Shown here piece by piece: positions 36,154-45,457 of a stretch of DNA of 64,000 nucleotides. A model generated the notes under the pieces. It was not told where the DNA came from. It did not search any database and saw nothing but the letters and a program-made list of their open reading frames with translations. The stretch is from the NCBI GenBank assembly GCA_038114465.1, contig JAYNQW010000006.1:81289-145288 (forward strand). The letters run 5' to 3'. Position 1 is the first letter of the stretch, and every line of letters starts with the position of its first letter. Both the position numbers and the translations under genes were made by a program. The DNA is from CALINB01 sp938045325. GTDB taxonomy: Bacteria > Pseudomonadota > Alphaproteobacteria > Rhodospirillales > CALINB01.

Positions 36154-36915
36154 TTATTGCTTCACCCTATAGCCGGTTTTTAAAATCCACCAAACCGTTA
36201 CGAGGCAAATCGCGAGAAAAATCATGATCATCAACAGGCTTGTTGCGATGGTCACGTCGGCGATTTCATAAAAGCTCCAGCGAAAGCCGCTGATCAAATA
36301 CAAAATCGGGTTGAACAGCGTCACGGTTTGCCACACCGGCGGCAGCATGCTGACCGAATAAAAACTGCCGCCGAGAAAAACCAGTGGCGTAATGATCAAA
36401 AGCGGGATCAGTTGCAACTTGTCGAAGTTATCGGCCCAAATGCCGATGATGAAGCCGAATAGACTGAAGGTAACGGACGTGAGCACCAGAAACAGCAGCA
36501 TCCAAAATGGATGCGCTAGTTGTATGGGAACGAACAAACCAGCCGTCCCCAGGATGATGAGCCCGAGGATAATCGATTTTGTCGCCGCCGCGCCGACGTA
36601 GCCGAGCACGATTTCGAAATACGAAACCGGTGCGGACAACAGTTCGTAAATCGTGCCGGTGAATTTCGGAAAAAAGATACCGAAGGATGCATTTGAAACG
36701 CTTTGTGTAAGGATCGAAAGCATGATCAAGCCCGGCACGATAAACGAGCCGTAGGAAACGCCTTCGACGTCCGTAATGCGCGAACCGATGGCCGAACCGA
36801 ACACGACGAAATAAAGCGACGTCGAAATGACCGGCGAAACAAGGCTTTGAAACAGGGTCCGCAGAGCGCGTGACATTTCAAACTTATAAATCGCTTTGAC
36901 CGCTTGAATGTTCAT
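36154..36915 (-). CDS. ABC-2 type transporter permease
   Basis: Integral membrane protein of 253 residues with about six hydrophobic helices and the ABC-2 permease layout (SLVSPVISTSLYFVVFG near the start, LIIGWADN-like loops, FLGGSFYSVSMLP before the last helices). Its start overlaps the stop of the ATP-binding gene by 4 nt, so the two form one exporter. The substrate is unknown; ABC-2 exporters of this size carry drugs, glycans or lipids. The C-terminus is the basic GYRVKQ. Confidence 0.88.
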   Translation of the reverse strand: MNIQAVKAIYKFEMSRALRTLFQSLVSPVISTSLYFVVFGSAIGSRITDVEGVSYGSFIVPGLIMLSILTQSVSNASFGIFFPKFTGTIYELLSAPVSYFEIVLGYVGAAATKSIILGLIILGTAGLFVPIQLAHPFWMLLFLVLTSVTFSLFGFIIGIWADNFDKLQLIPLLIITPLVFLGGSFYSVSMLPPVWQTVTLFNPILYLISGFRWSFYEIADVTIATSLLMIMIFLAICLVTVWWILKTGYRVKQ

Positions 36916-37838
36916 TCGGGCTTCCTCACCAGGTCGACGAAAATATCTTCCAGAGAGCTTTTCGTCGTGTTCAGGTCTTTAAAATAAATACCGGCCTCGC
37001 TGAGGCCACCGAGCAACGCGGTGATGCCGGTACGTTCGGCTTGCGTATCGTAGGTGTAAATCAACTGTTCGCCATCGGCGGCAAGTTCGAGGCCAAACGA
37101 ATCGAGTGTTGCCGGGATCGAGGTGAGGGGTTGCTGTAAATCGAGGATCAGCTGTTTTTTGCCGAGTTTGTTCATCAACGCGGATTTTTCCTCGACCAAA
37201 ATCAACTCGCCATGATTGATCACGCCGATCCGATCGGCGATCTCTTCGGCTTCCTCGATATAGTGCGTCGTCAGGATGATGGTGACGCCGGAAGCGCGTA
37301 AATCGTTGACCAGCCGCCACATATCTTTACGTAACTCGACATCGACACCGGCAGTGGGCTCATCAAGGAAAAGGATATCGGGTTCATGCGATAAGGCCTT
37401 GGCGATCAGGACCCGGCGTTTCATGCCGCCCGAGAGGGTGATCATCTTATTGTCTTTCTTGTCCCATAACGAGAGGTCTTTAAGGACTTTTTCGATGTGC
37501 GCCGGATTCGGTTTTTTGCCGTGAAGTCCGCGGCTGAACGACACCGTGGCCCAAACAGTCTCGAACGCATCCGTCGTCAGTTCCTGCGGCACCAATCCGA
37601 TCATCTCGCGGGTAATGCGGTAATCGCGGATGATATCGTGGCCGCCAATCGTGGCACTGCCCGTCGACGGACTGACGATCCCGCAAATGATGCTGATCAG
37701 TGTCGTTTTGCCCGCACCGTTCGGTCCGAGTAAAGCCAGGATTTCACCTTTCTCGATATCCAAATCGATCCCCTTAAGGGCGGCAAATCCGGTATCGTAG
37801 GTTTTCGATAAATTCGTGATGGAGATAAGGGCGGTCAT
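36912..37838 (-). CDS. ABC-2 exporter ATP-binding protein
   Basis: ATPase subunit of 308 residues. Walker A is GPNGAGKTT, the signature is LSGGMKRR, Walker B is ILFLDEPTAGVD and the switch histidine is in LTTHYIEEAEE. The C-terminal 80 residues form the extra domain common to DrrA/CcmA-like exporters. Upstream of and overlapping the permease gene. The gshA gene lies 65 nt further upstream on the same strand, but no functional link is evident. Confidence 0.92.
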   Translation of the reverse strand: MTALISITNLSKTYDTGFAALKGIDLDIEKGEILALLGPNGAGKTTLISIICGIVSPSTGSATIGGHDIIRDYRITREMIGLVPQELTTDAFETVWATVSFSRGLHGKKPNPAHIEKVLKDLSLWDKKDNKMITLSGGMKRRVLIAKALSHEPDILFLDEPTAGVDVELRKDMWRLVNDLRASGVTIILTTHYIEEAEEIADRIGVINHGELILVEEKSALMNKLGKKQLILDLQQPLTSIPATLDSFGLELAADGEQLIYTYDTQAERTGITALLGGLSEAGIYFKDLNTTKSSLEDIFVDLVRKPE

Positions 37839-37903
37839 GGTCCGGAATATAGGGACTTTCTAAGTGTTCGCCAGAAATATTGTGGACAAGATGATTTGCG
37901 CGA

Positions 37904-39253
37904 CTAATACGCATATTCCAAGAAAACCGGATCGACGTTTTGTTCCCAGCGGTGTTCGTACGCCGACAGCAATTCTTCCGCCGGAGTGAAGCCGGATTCG
38001 GCAATGCGGTTCATGGGCTTGAGAAAATGCGTTTCATCCATCCCGGCGGAATCAAACCGGGCACGGTTTTTTAGGCCTTTACGTGCAATCAGCAGAACAT
38101 CCAGCGCGATTTCCCGGACCGTGCGGTTGCGAAAGGGGGTTTTTAATGCCGTTTGCGGTACGTTATCGCGCAGGGCCGAAATTTCCTCGACGGACCAATC
38201 CTCAATCAAATCCCAGGCGGCATTTCGCGCTTCATCGTCATACAGCAAGCCGACCCAAAACGCCGAGAGTGCGCACAGCCGCGCCCAAGGGCCGCCGTCG
38301 GCACCGCGCATTTCGAGAAACTTCTTGAGGCGCACTTCGGGAAACGCGGTGCTCATATGATCTTCCCAGTCTTTAATCGTCGGGTATTGGCCCTCGAAAC
38401 CGTCGAGCTTACCGGCCATATAATCCCTGAATGATTTGCCGGAGACATCGAGGTACTTTCCGTCGCGGTAAATAAAATACATCGGCACATCGAGGATGTA
38501 ATCGACGTACCGTTCGAAGCCGAAATCGTCGTCGAAAACGAAATCGAGCATGCCGCAGCGGTCCGGATCGGTATCGGTCCAAACGTGGCTGCGATAGCTG
38601 AGAAATCCGGAAGGCTTGCTTTCTTTAAAAGGCGAATTGGCCCAAAGCGCCGTCGCAATGGGTTGCAAGGCCAACGCAATGCGAAACATTTGAATCATGG
38701 TTTCTTCGGAATCGAAATCCAAATTGACCTGCACGGTGCAGGTAGCCTGCATCATCTCAAGACCCATGCTGCCTTTCTTGGGCATGTACTCGCGCATGAT
38801 TTTGTAGCGCCCTTTCGGCATCCACGGCATGTCCGTGCGCGGCCATTTAGGCTGATAACCGAGGCCTAAAAATCCGATGTCCATCTCTCGGGCGACCGTT
38901 TTAACCTGACTGAGGTGCTGGTTCACTTCGTAGCAGGTTTGGTGGATGGTTTCGACGGCAGCTCCCGACAGTTCAAGTTGGCCCGCGGGTTCTAGGGTGA
39001 CCGAGCTGCCGTCACTTTTTTTAAGCGCAATGATGTTGCCGTTCTCGAGGACCGGTTCCCAGTCGAACCGCTGCAAAGCTTCAAGAAGGTTGCGAATACT
39101 TTTTTCCCCTTCGTAAGGCAGCGGCTTCAGTGTCTCAAGGTCATAGGCGAATTTTTCATGCTCGGTGCCAATGCGCCACGCTTCGGGTGCTTTGCAACCG
39201 TCGTGCATGTAGCAAAGTAAAATATCTTTATCGGTGACGGGATCGTTGTTCAT
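37904..39253 (-). CDS. gshA: Glutamate-cysteine ligase (GCS2, alphaproteobacterial/plant type)
   Basis: First enzyme of glutathione synthesis. The 449-residue protein is of the plant/alphaproteobacterial group: WRIGTEHEKFAYD near residue 27, ISLEPAGQLELSGA-like VTLEPAGQLELSGA, then FLGLGYQPKWPRTDMPWMPKGRYKIM and the block with MGLEMMQATCTVQVNLDF. It overlaps rsmE by 4 nt (ATGA), the usual rsmE-gshA arrangement in alphaproteobacteria. gshB is not in the window. Two cysteines typical of redox control in the plant enzyme were not mapped. Confidence 0.95.
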   Translation of the reverse strand: MNNDPVTDKDILLCYMHDGCKAPEAWRIGTEHEKFAYDLETLKPLPYEGEKSIRNLLEALQRFDWEPVLENGNIIALKKSDGSSVTLEPAGQLELSGAAVETIHQTCYEVNQHLSQVKTVAREMDIGFLGLGYQPKWPRTDMPWMPKGRYKIMREYMPKKGSMGLEMMQATCTVQVNLDFDSEETMIQMFRIALALQPIATALWANSPFKESKPSGFLSYRSHVWTDTDPDRCGMLDFVFDDDFGFERYVDYILDVPMYFIYRDGKYLDVSGKSFRDYMAGKLDGFEGQYPTIKDWEDHMSTAFPEVRLKKFLEMRGADGGPWARLCALSAFWVGLLYDDEARNAAWDLIEDWSVEEISALRDNVPQTALKTPFRNRTVREIALDVLLIARKGLKNRARFDSAGMDETHFLKPMNRIAESGFTPAEELLSAYEHRWEQNVDPVFLEYAY

Positions 39254-40014
39254 ATTCGTGCCTTATCGACGGTTGCCCGGTAACAGGCGAGTGCCGCCGC
39301 CACGGCTGTTTCTGCCCGTAGGATTCTCGATCCCAAAGTAAGCGGTCTAACAAAGGGCAGTTTTCGTAATCCGTCAAGTTCTTGGGCGCTGAATCCGCCC
39401 TCGGGCCCGGTCAGAAACCCGACAGGCTTTGCGCCGGTGTTGTATTCCGGTGATTCAAGGACATTAAGTATGGGTTCGGCTTTTCCTGTTTCGTGTCCCA
39501 GCTCATCGAGCACAAATAGTGTTCGCGATTCCGGCCATTGCTGTATCACTTCATCGAGTTTTTGTGCTGGATCAATGACCGGTACATCGAGCCGGTGGCA
39601 TTGTTCGGCGGCTTCAATGGCGATCGTGTGCAATCGCTCGGTATTTACGCGTTTGCTCGCCGTAAAATCCGTGAAAACAGGAAGCAACCGTTCAACGCCC
39701 ATTTCGGTTGCCTTTTCGACGATAAAATCGGTGCGGGTTTTTTTGACCGGCGCGAATGCGAGCCAGACATCGAACGGTTTTTCTTGCTCACGGGTTTGCT
39801 CGGTAATTTGAAGCGTGCATGTTTTCTTGCTGATGGCTTTGATGCTGGCCCGCCATTCGCCGTCTGAGCCGTTAAACAGCAGGATCGAATCGCCGACTTT
39901 GATTCGCATGACCTGGGCGAGATAGTGCTGTTGTCCGGCGGTCAATTCAACTGGGCCGTTTGCCGATAGAGCGCTCGAAACGTAAAGCCTGACATTGTTT
40001 CTGGCCTTATACAT
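39250..40014 (-). CDS. rsmE: 16S rRNA (uracil1498-N3)-methyltransferase
   Basis: SPOUT-class methyltransferase for U1498 of 16S rRNA. The 254-residue protein has the N-terminal PUA-like region (VRLYVSSAL...LAQVMRIKVGDSILLFNGSDGEW), the KATEMGVERLLPVFTDFT block, and the C-terminal knot motif FLTGPEGGFSAQELDGL followed by LGSRILRAETAVAAAL. The ATG at 40014 lacks a clear ribosome-binding site. Divergent from ubiA with 80 bases between starts. Confidence 0.95.
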   Translation of the reverse strand: MYKARNNVRLYVSSALSANGPVELTAGQQHYLAQVMRIKVGDSILLFNGSDGEWRASIKAISKKTCTLQITEQTREQEKPFDVWLAFAPVKKTRTDFIVEKATEMGVERLLPVFTDFTASKRVNTERLHTIAIEAAEQCHRLDVPVIDPAQKLDEVIQQWPESRTLFVLDELGHETGKAEPILNVLESPEYNTGAKPVGFLTGPEGGFSAQELDGLRKLPFVRPLTLGSRILRAETAVAAALACYRATVDKARI

Positions 40015-40094
40015 ATGAGGCGGTTCCTTAATTCGTCGAACGGGCAGGGGCCGGTAATTGCTTGAGACGGGTTAATCCCGTATTACTTTCATCC

Positions 40095-41015
40095 ATGTCA
40101 GACATGGTCAAGAGTGCAGCCACCGATATGCCGCAGGGTACCTGGGTTGACCGGTATGCGCCGGCGGCCGTTCAGCCGTATCTGCGCCTAGCCCGGGTCG
40201 ACCGGCCGATCGGCACCTGGCTGCTATTGATTCCCTGCTGGTGGAGTGTTGCCTTAGCCAGCCCCGGCTGGCCGAGTGTGTGGCTGCTGGCCTTGTTTGC
40301 GGTCGGTTCGGTCGTCATGCGCGGTGCGGGGTGCACCCTGAACGATATCGCGGACCGTGATTTCGACGGCCGTGTCGCCCGCACAGCCATGCGGCCCATT
40401 CCCAGCGGTCAAATCTCGGTAGTCCAGGCGATAGCCTTTCTCGGCTTTCAACTCTTCATTGGTCTTTTGGTGTTGCTGCAGTTCAATACGTTTACGGTCG
40501 CCGTCGGTATGATGTCGGTCGCCTTGATTGCAATTTATCCGTTCATGAAACGAGTCACTCACTGGCCGCAGCTGGTGCTCGGTTTTACGTTTAACTGGGG
40601 GGCGTTGCTCGGATGGGCAGCCGTGCACGGCAGTTTAGGCGCGCCGGCCGTAGCGCTTTATTTCGCCGGCGTGTTTTGGACACTCGGTTACGACACAATT
40701 TACGCCCACCAGGACAAAGAAGACGACATGCTGATCGGGGTTAAGTCCACCGCAATTAAGTTCGGTGACAAGACCCGGGTCTGGCTTTTTGGGTTTTATG
40801 GTGTGACGGCGGCGTTGTTAGCGCTTGCCGGCGTGCTTGCCGAACTGCACTGGGCATATTTCGCTGTGCTTGCCTTGGGCGTTGCTCACCTGCTGTGGCA
40901 GGCCATGAAAGTCGATACCGATAACGCGAAAGACTGTTTGGTGAAGTTTAAAACGAACCGCGATTTCGGCTTTATTATCCTCGCGGCGATTATAGCGGGT
41001 CATTCGGCCGGCTGA
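40095..41015 (+). CDS. ubiA: 4-hydroxybenzoate polyprenyltransferase
   Basis: Membrane prenyltransferase of ubiquinone synthesis that attaches the isoprenoid tail to 4-hydroxybenzoate. The two aspartate-rich motifs are NDIADRDFDG and, later, DKEDDMLIGVKSTAIKFG. Several hydrophobic helices are visible. The ATG at 40095 gives 306 residues; the frame is open a further 11 codons upstream. The 3' end overlaps convergently by 16 nt with the next gene. ubiD lies about 3 kb away in the window, consistent with a quinone pathway. Confidence 0.94.
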   Translation: MSDMVKSAATDMPQGTWVDRYAPAAVQPYLRLARVDRPIGTWLLLIPCWWSVALASPGWPSVWLLALFAVGSVVMRGAGCTLNDIADRDFDGRVARTAMRPIPSGQISVVQAIAFLGFQLFIGLLVLLQFNTFTVAVGMMSVALIAIYPFMKRVTHWPQLVLGFTFNWGALLGWAAVHGSLGAPAVALYFAGVFWTLGYDTIYAHQDKEDDMLIGVKSTAIKFGDKTRVWLFGFYGVTAALLALAGVLAELHWAYFAVLALGVAHLLWQAMKVDTDNAKDCLVKFKTNRDFGFIILAAIIAGHSAG

Positions 41016-41734
41016 ACGCCCATTTCCAATACCTCGGTAAATGTATAAGAAAATGTTTGCGTGGTTTGCTGCAGCATGCGCGCATGCGTCTCGCGGGATT
41101 GCCCGTCGTTGATATTTGCGTGGATAAAATCGCGAAGCGTGCCGTCCGGTGCGAGCCGTTGGTGCGCCAACTGTTGAACGCTTTCCTGATGGTGCGCCTC
41201 CCATCGGCGGTTGTCCGCTCGAACCGCCGCGAGTGGGATCGGTTTTTCGTTCGGCGCCCAGCAGCCGGCGGTGCCGATATAGGCATAAGCCTCCGTCAGT
41301 GACGGGCCGAACTCGGGTGTTAATTCTAAATTGCCGAGTTTGCAGTAGTGATAATTATCGGCTTCGGTTTCGTGCATGCGGGTCAATTGCGTTTCGCTGA
41401 GCCAATTAATCGCGAGCGAAACGGTCGTGCCGGGCGAGGGGTGTAGGGTCGCGGAAACGGCGCCGTAACGGGCAATGTGGGCGGCATAAACAGTGTCAAA
41501 ATCATTTAATTGTATGCGGATAACCGGCAGGGGTTCAGCTTTTTCACCGTATTTTTGCAGCAATCGTTCGTGGGATAAGTTCGAGCCGCACGCGATGACC
41601 GGTGTGCGTCCGGTCAAATCCGGCATTTCGTTTTTAGTGCGGACGGGTTTGGTTTCACCCTGATCAAACACAAAAGAATAATCGGGAATGCTGTAGGGGT
41701 ATTGCGTCGCTCGGTAATGTTGATCTGGTGTCAT
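41000..41734 (-). CDS. Conserved hypothetical protein, possibly gamma-glutamylcyclotransferase-like
   Basis: Protein of 244 residues that I do not firmly recognise. VIACGSNLSHERLLQKYG resembles the YGSNL substrate loop of the gamma-glutamylcyclotransferase fold, and the glutamate-containing segment ETEADNYHYCKL could hold the catalytic acid, but the rest does not align by eye. The surrounding SLTEAYAYIGTAGCWAPNE is not a known motif to me. It lies 16 nt downstream of the HD-GYP gene on the same strand, and its 3' end overlaps ubiA. A fold prediction would decide. Confidence 0.5.
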   Translation of the reverse strand: MTPDQHYRATQYPYSIPDYSFVFDQGETKPVRTKNEMPDLTGRTPVIACGSNLSHERLLQKYGEKAEPLPVIRIQLNDFDTVYAAHIARYGAVSATLHPSPGTTVSLAINWLSETQLTRMHETEADNYHYCKLGNLELTPEFGPSLTEAYAYIGTAGCWAPNEKPIPLAAVRADNRRWEAHHQESVQQLAHQRLAPDGTLRDFIHANINDGQSRETHARMLQQTTQTFSYTFTEVLEMGVQPAE

Positions 41735-41750
41735 TCCAATGATGCCGGTA

Positions 41751-43619
41751 TCAGCCGAGGTATTGTTCGATATCGACCTCGTCGATTTGTTCCGGCTTCA
41801 AAAAGCGTTCAGCGTATTTTTTGTAAATACCCGAGGTGAGGAACAAGTCGAATAATTCCGGATCGATATGCTGATCTTTCTTCATGAAGTTCATGATCTT
41901 CATGCTTTCGCTCAACGTTTTCGGTGCCTTATAGGGTCGATCGGATGCGGTGAGCGCTTCGAAAATATCGGCAATGGCCATGATGCGCGCCGGGATGGAC
42001 ATGTCGTCCTTTGACAATCGCCGCGGATAACCGGTGCCGATCATGGTTTCGTGGTGGCCGCCGGCGTATTCCGGGACACGGCGGAGATTTTTCGGGAACG
42101 GCAGCTGATCGAGCATAACGATAGTCTGCACGATGTGATCGTTGATCTTAAAGCGTTCTTCGGTCGTTAGGGTGCCGCGGTCGATGCAGAGATTGTAAAC
42201 TTCGCCCATGTTGTATTGCTGCGCCGGCACTTCCATCTTAAAGCCGTAAGGATTGTCATCGTTAAAGAGGTCGAAACTTTCACGCTCGATGATGTGTTCC
42301 TCCTTGTCGGCGAGCAGGCCCTCTTCAACCGGCAATGATTTTGCCGGTGTTTTTTCAAAACGTTTCGCTTCGTCGTAAGATAATCCGATCCGGTCGTCGA
42401 GCGTGCGGGTCCATTTGATCTCGGCGATTTGTTTGACCCGCTCTTTTTTCTCCTCATCCATAAACTCACCGCCGATGTTGGTTTGGGCGATGAAAGCGAA
42501 ATCATCATCCAGCTGTTTGAGGCGCGCGTCTTTTTCTTTTTCCAGCTCAGCCGGATCACCGTCGCCATCCAACCGTTTTTTCAGGTATTCAATTTCGACG
42601 TCCCGTTTGACGACCTCGAACCGCGTACGCACTTCATGAATGCGGTTGAAAATTGTTTCGAGCTTGACGGCCTTGTCGACGACATATTCCGGCGTCGTGA
42701 CCTTGCCGCAATCGTGCAGCCAGCCAGCGATGTGCAGTTCGTACCATTCTTCTTCGTTGAGATCGAAGTCGGCGAAGGAGCCGTCTTTCGCATCACATGC
42801 GGCCCCAGCCAGCATTTTTGTAAGCTCAGGCACACGTTGGCAGTGACCACCCGTGTAGGGAGACTTGGCGTCAATCGCGGATGCGATCAACTCGATGAAG
42901 GAGTCGAGCAGGACACGCTGCGCTTCCAACAGCAGTTGATTGTCGAGCGCAACAGCGGCTTGCGATGCCAGCGCTTCAATCAATGGCTGGATGTGCTCTG
43001 AGAAGGGCACGACCTCACCGGTCTTCGGGTGTTGCGCGTTGAGAAGCTGCAGCACGCCGATCACGTCGCCTTCATGGTTTTTGAGCGGGACGGTTAAAAA
43101 AGATTTTGAACGATACCCGCAGCCTTCATCGAATTTACGGGTGCCGGAAAAATCGAATTTTTGCGATTGATAGGCGTCTTTGATGTTGACGGATTCTTTG
43201 GTAATCGCCGCATAGTTGGCGATATTCGCCATGTTCGCCTCGCCGTTTTCGTCATAAAGATTCAAGGGCGGGAAGTCGATTGTTTTGCCTGTCGTGCCGC
43301 CCATGGCGATGTTCAGCGAGTCCGTGCGCATGATCGCGAATTCGAGTTGATTTTCATTTTTCAGCAAATACAGCGTGCCGCCATCGGCGTTGGCGATGGT
43401 TTTTGCTTCGATCAGAATGTTCTCCATCAGCCGGTCATGGTTGCGCTCGGCGGAGAGGGCGATTCCGATTTCAATAAGCCGTTGAAAGCCGTGCTCGGTC
43501 GCGGCATTAATTTGCGACGCCGGATTTTTAGACGATTTTCGTGCCGCCTTCTTGACCGGTGTTTTCGTTTTTTTCGCGGATTTTTTTGCCGGCTTTTTCG
43601 CTGTTTTCTTTTTGGCCAT
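41751..43619 (-). CDS. GAF / HD-GYP domain protein (putative cyclic-di-GMP phosphodiesterase)
   Basis: Cytoplasmic protein of 622 residues. Residues 1-32 are a lysine/alanine-rich basic tail; a GAF domain covers about 40-235; an HD-GYP domain covers about 240-600 with HDCGK at 302-306, HH at 522-523 and GTGYP at 528-532, so the metal-binding and GYP residues are kept. The HD and GYP parts are separated by about 215 residues, far more than usual, because of an inserted charged, partly coiled-coil region (about 320-490). Expected activity is hydrolysis of cyclic-di-GMP under GAF control; this is family knowledge, not shown here. GGGAAAAG precedes the start. Confidence 0.9.
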   Translation of the reverse strand: MAKKKTAKKPAKKSAKKTKTPVKKAARKSSKNPASQINAATEHGFQRLIEIGIALSAERNHDRLMENILIEAKTIANADGGTLYLLKNENQLEFAIMRTDSLNIAMGGTTGKTIDFPPLNLYDENGEANMANIANYAAITKESVNIKDAYQSQKFDFSGTRKFDEGCGYRSKSFLTVPLKNHEGDVIGVLQLLNAQHPKTGEVVPFSEHIQPLIEALASQAAVALDNQLLLEAQRVLLDSFIELIASAIDAKSPYTGGHCQRVPELTKMLAGAACDAKDGSFADFDLNEEEWYELHIAGWLHDCGKVTTPEYVVDKAVKLETIFNRIHEVRTRFEVVKRDVEIEYLKKRLDGDGDPAELEKEKDARLKQLDDDFAFIAQTNIGGEFMDEEKKERVKQIAEIKWTRTLDDRIGLSYDEAKRFEKTPAKSLPVEEGLLADKEEHIIERESFDLFNDDNPYGFKMEVPAQQYNMGEVYNLCIDRGTLTTEERFKINDHIVQTIVMLDQLPFPKNLRRVPEYAGGHHETMIGTGYPRRLSKDDMSIPARIMAIADIFEALTASDRPYKAPKTLSESMKIMNFMKKDQHIDPELFDLFLTSGIYKKYAERFLKPEQIDEVDIEQYLG

Positions 43620-43921
43620 CTTTTCCCTATAGCTTGGTTCGTCGGTTGATCGTTATGGTGTTGAAGAGGGTCCGATCGGCGGTCTTTTTGGCGTGATATT
43701 CCCTGAAGACGCCCGCGGAAGAGTACCGGTCTTCGCGCGTTAAGACAATGTGGGCGATGGCCTTGATGGACATCGAGATGCGGTGTTTCATCCCGGAACC
43801 AGGCAAAACCCTATGATTTTCTGATGCTTTTCAGGCCCTGATCGGGGGTAACGGGCTTGACGGTAAGATGGACTTCGGGCTCTAAAGGGCGCCTCAAGGT
43901 ATTGTGAGTGAAGTTTCTGCG

Positions 43922-45448
43922 ATGGCGTACCGTTCTTTACGAGATTTTATCGACCGGCTCGAGCGTGACGGCCAATTGGTGCGTGTTACCGAACCCGTAT
44001 CCTCGGTGCTAGAGATGACGGAAATCCAAACACGCCTGTTGGCCGAAAAAGGCCCCGCGGTACTTTTTGAAAATGTCACGTGTGCCAATGGTCAAAGTTC
44101 CTCGATGCCGGTACTGGTCAATCTGTTCGGCACGGTAGATCGCGTTGCAGCCGGCATGGATAAAAAGCCGGACGCATTAAAAGCCCTCGGTGAAACATTG
44201 GCGTTTTTGCGTCAGCCCGAACCGCCCGGCGGTTGGAAAGAAGCCTTCGCCATGCTGCCGATGCTAAAAACCGTCATGGCGATGAAGCCGAAAACCGTTT
44301 CGAGTGCGCCGTGTCAGGAAGTCGTTTTGACCGGGGGTGACATCGATCTCAACACGTTGCCGATCCAAAGCTGCTGGCCGGACGAGCCCGCGCCGGTCAT
44401 CACTTGGCCGTTGGTGGTGACGCAAGGCCCGCAAGCGGGGCAAGCGGGTGGCGATAAACGGGATGTTTTCAATCTCGGCATATACCGCATGCAAATTGTC
44501 GGCAAAAACAAAACCTACATGCGCTGGTTGAAGCACCGAGGTGGGGCGCAGCACCATGCTCGTTGGAAGGAAGTGAATAACGAGCCCATTCCCGCCGCCG
44601 CCGTCATCGGGGCCGATCCCGGTGCCATCATTGCCGCCGTCGCACCGGTGCCCGATACTTTATCCGAATATCAATTCGCCGGTCTGTTGCGCGGTGAAAA
44701 AGTAGCGCTCGTTGATTGTAAAACAATCCCGCTACAAGTGCCGGCCGAAGCCGAGATCGTGATCGAAGGGCATGTGTCGCTCGAAGAGTATGGCGATGAA
44801 GGGCCGTATGGCGATCACACGGGATACTATAACGCCATCGAGCCGTTTCCTGTGTTTACGGTGTCCGCGATCACTATGCGCAAGGAGCCCATTTATCTCT
44901 CCACGTTCACGGGCCGTCCGCCGGATGAGCCGTCCGTGTTGGGCGAAGCGCTCAATGATGTATTCGTGCCGCTGCTGACACAGCAATTTCCTGAGATCAT
45001 AGATTTTTGGCTACCGCCCGAGGCATGCTCCTACCGCGTCGCCGTTGTATCGATTAAGAAAGCCTACCCGGGTCATGCCAAGCGGATCATGATGGCGGTA
45101 TGGTCGTATCTGCGTCAGTTCATGTACACCAAGTTTGTCATCGTGGTAGACGATGATATTAACGCGCGGGATTGGAATGATGTGATATGGGCGATTTCGA
45201 CCAATGTCGACCCGGCGCGCGATGTAACCATGATCGAAAACACGCCGATTGATTATCTGGATTTTGCCTCGCCCGAATCCGGGCTTGGTTCGAAAATGGG
45301 GATCGATGCGACTGCCAAATTACCGCCCGAGACGAAACGCGACTGGGGGCGCAAGATTCGTATGAGCGATAATATAATTGAGGAAGTGACCCGAAAGTGG
45401 CAGCAATACGGCTTACCGGGTTCCGGTAAACCGATTTGGAAGAAATAA
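43922..45448 (+). CDS. ubiD: UbiD family 3-octaprenyl-4-hydroxybenzoate decarboxylase
   Basis: Prenyl-FMN-dependent decarboxylase of ubiquinone synthesis. The 508-residue protein starts MAYRSLRDFIDRLERDGQL, the usual UbiD start, so I chose ATG 43922 over GTG 43904 six codons upstream. The block GIYRMQIVGKNKTYMRWLKHRGGAQHHARW and the acidic EYGDEGPYGDHTGYY segment form the cofactor site. UbiX, which makes the prenyl-FMN, is not in the window. It is followed by lysS after 9 nt. About 280 bases upstream (43620-43903) contain no gene I can support. Confidence 0.95.
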   Translation: MAYRSLRDFIDRLERDGQLVRVTEPVSSVLEMTEIQTRLLAEKGPAVLFENVTCANGQSSSMPVLVNLFGTVDRVAAGMDKKPDALKALGETLAFLRQPEPPGGWKEAFAMLPMLKTVMAMKPKTVSSAPCQEVVLTGGDIDLNTLPIQSCWPDEPAPVITWPLVVTQGPQAGQAGGDKRDVFNLGIYRMQIVGKNKTYMRWLKHRGGAQHHARWKEVNNEPIPAAAVIGADPGAIIAAVAPVPDTLSEYQFAGLLRGEKVALVDCKTIPLQVPAEAEIVIEGHVSLEEYGDEGPYGDHTGYYNAIEPFPVFTVSAITMRKEPIYLSTFTGRPPDEPSVLGEALNDVFVPLLTQQFPEIIDFWLPPEACSYRVAVVSIKKAYPGHAKRIMMAVWSYLRQFMYTKFVIVVDDDINARDWNDVIWAISTNVDPARDVTMIENTPIDYLDFASPESGLGSKMGIDATAKLPPETKRDWGRKIRMSDNIIEEVTRKWQQYGLPGSGKPIWKK

Positions 45449-45457
45449 GGACCATGA

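Noticed and set aside
42429..43001. 190-codon plus-strand frame opposite the HD-GYP gene
   Set aside because: Antisense of conserved HD-GYP coding sequence with phenylalanine-rich, unlikely composition.
43620..43903. Hidden gene in the spacer between the HD-GYP gene and ubiD
   Set aside because: No frame over about 30 codons with a plausible start and ribosome-binding site; no repeat or terminator recognised either.
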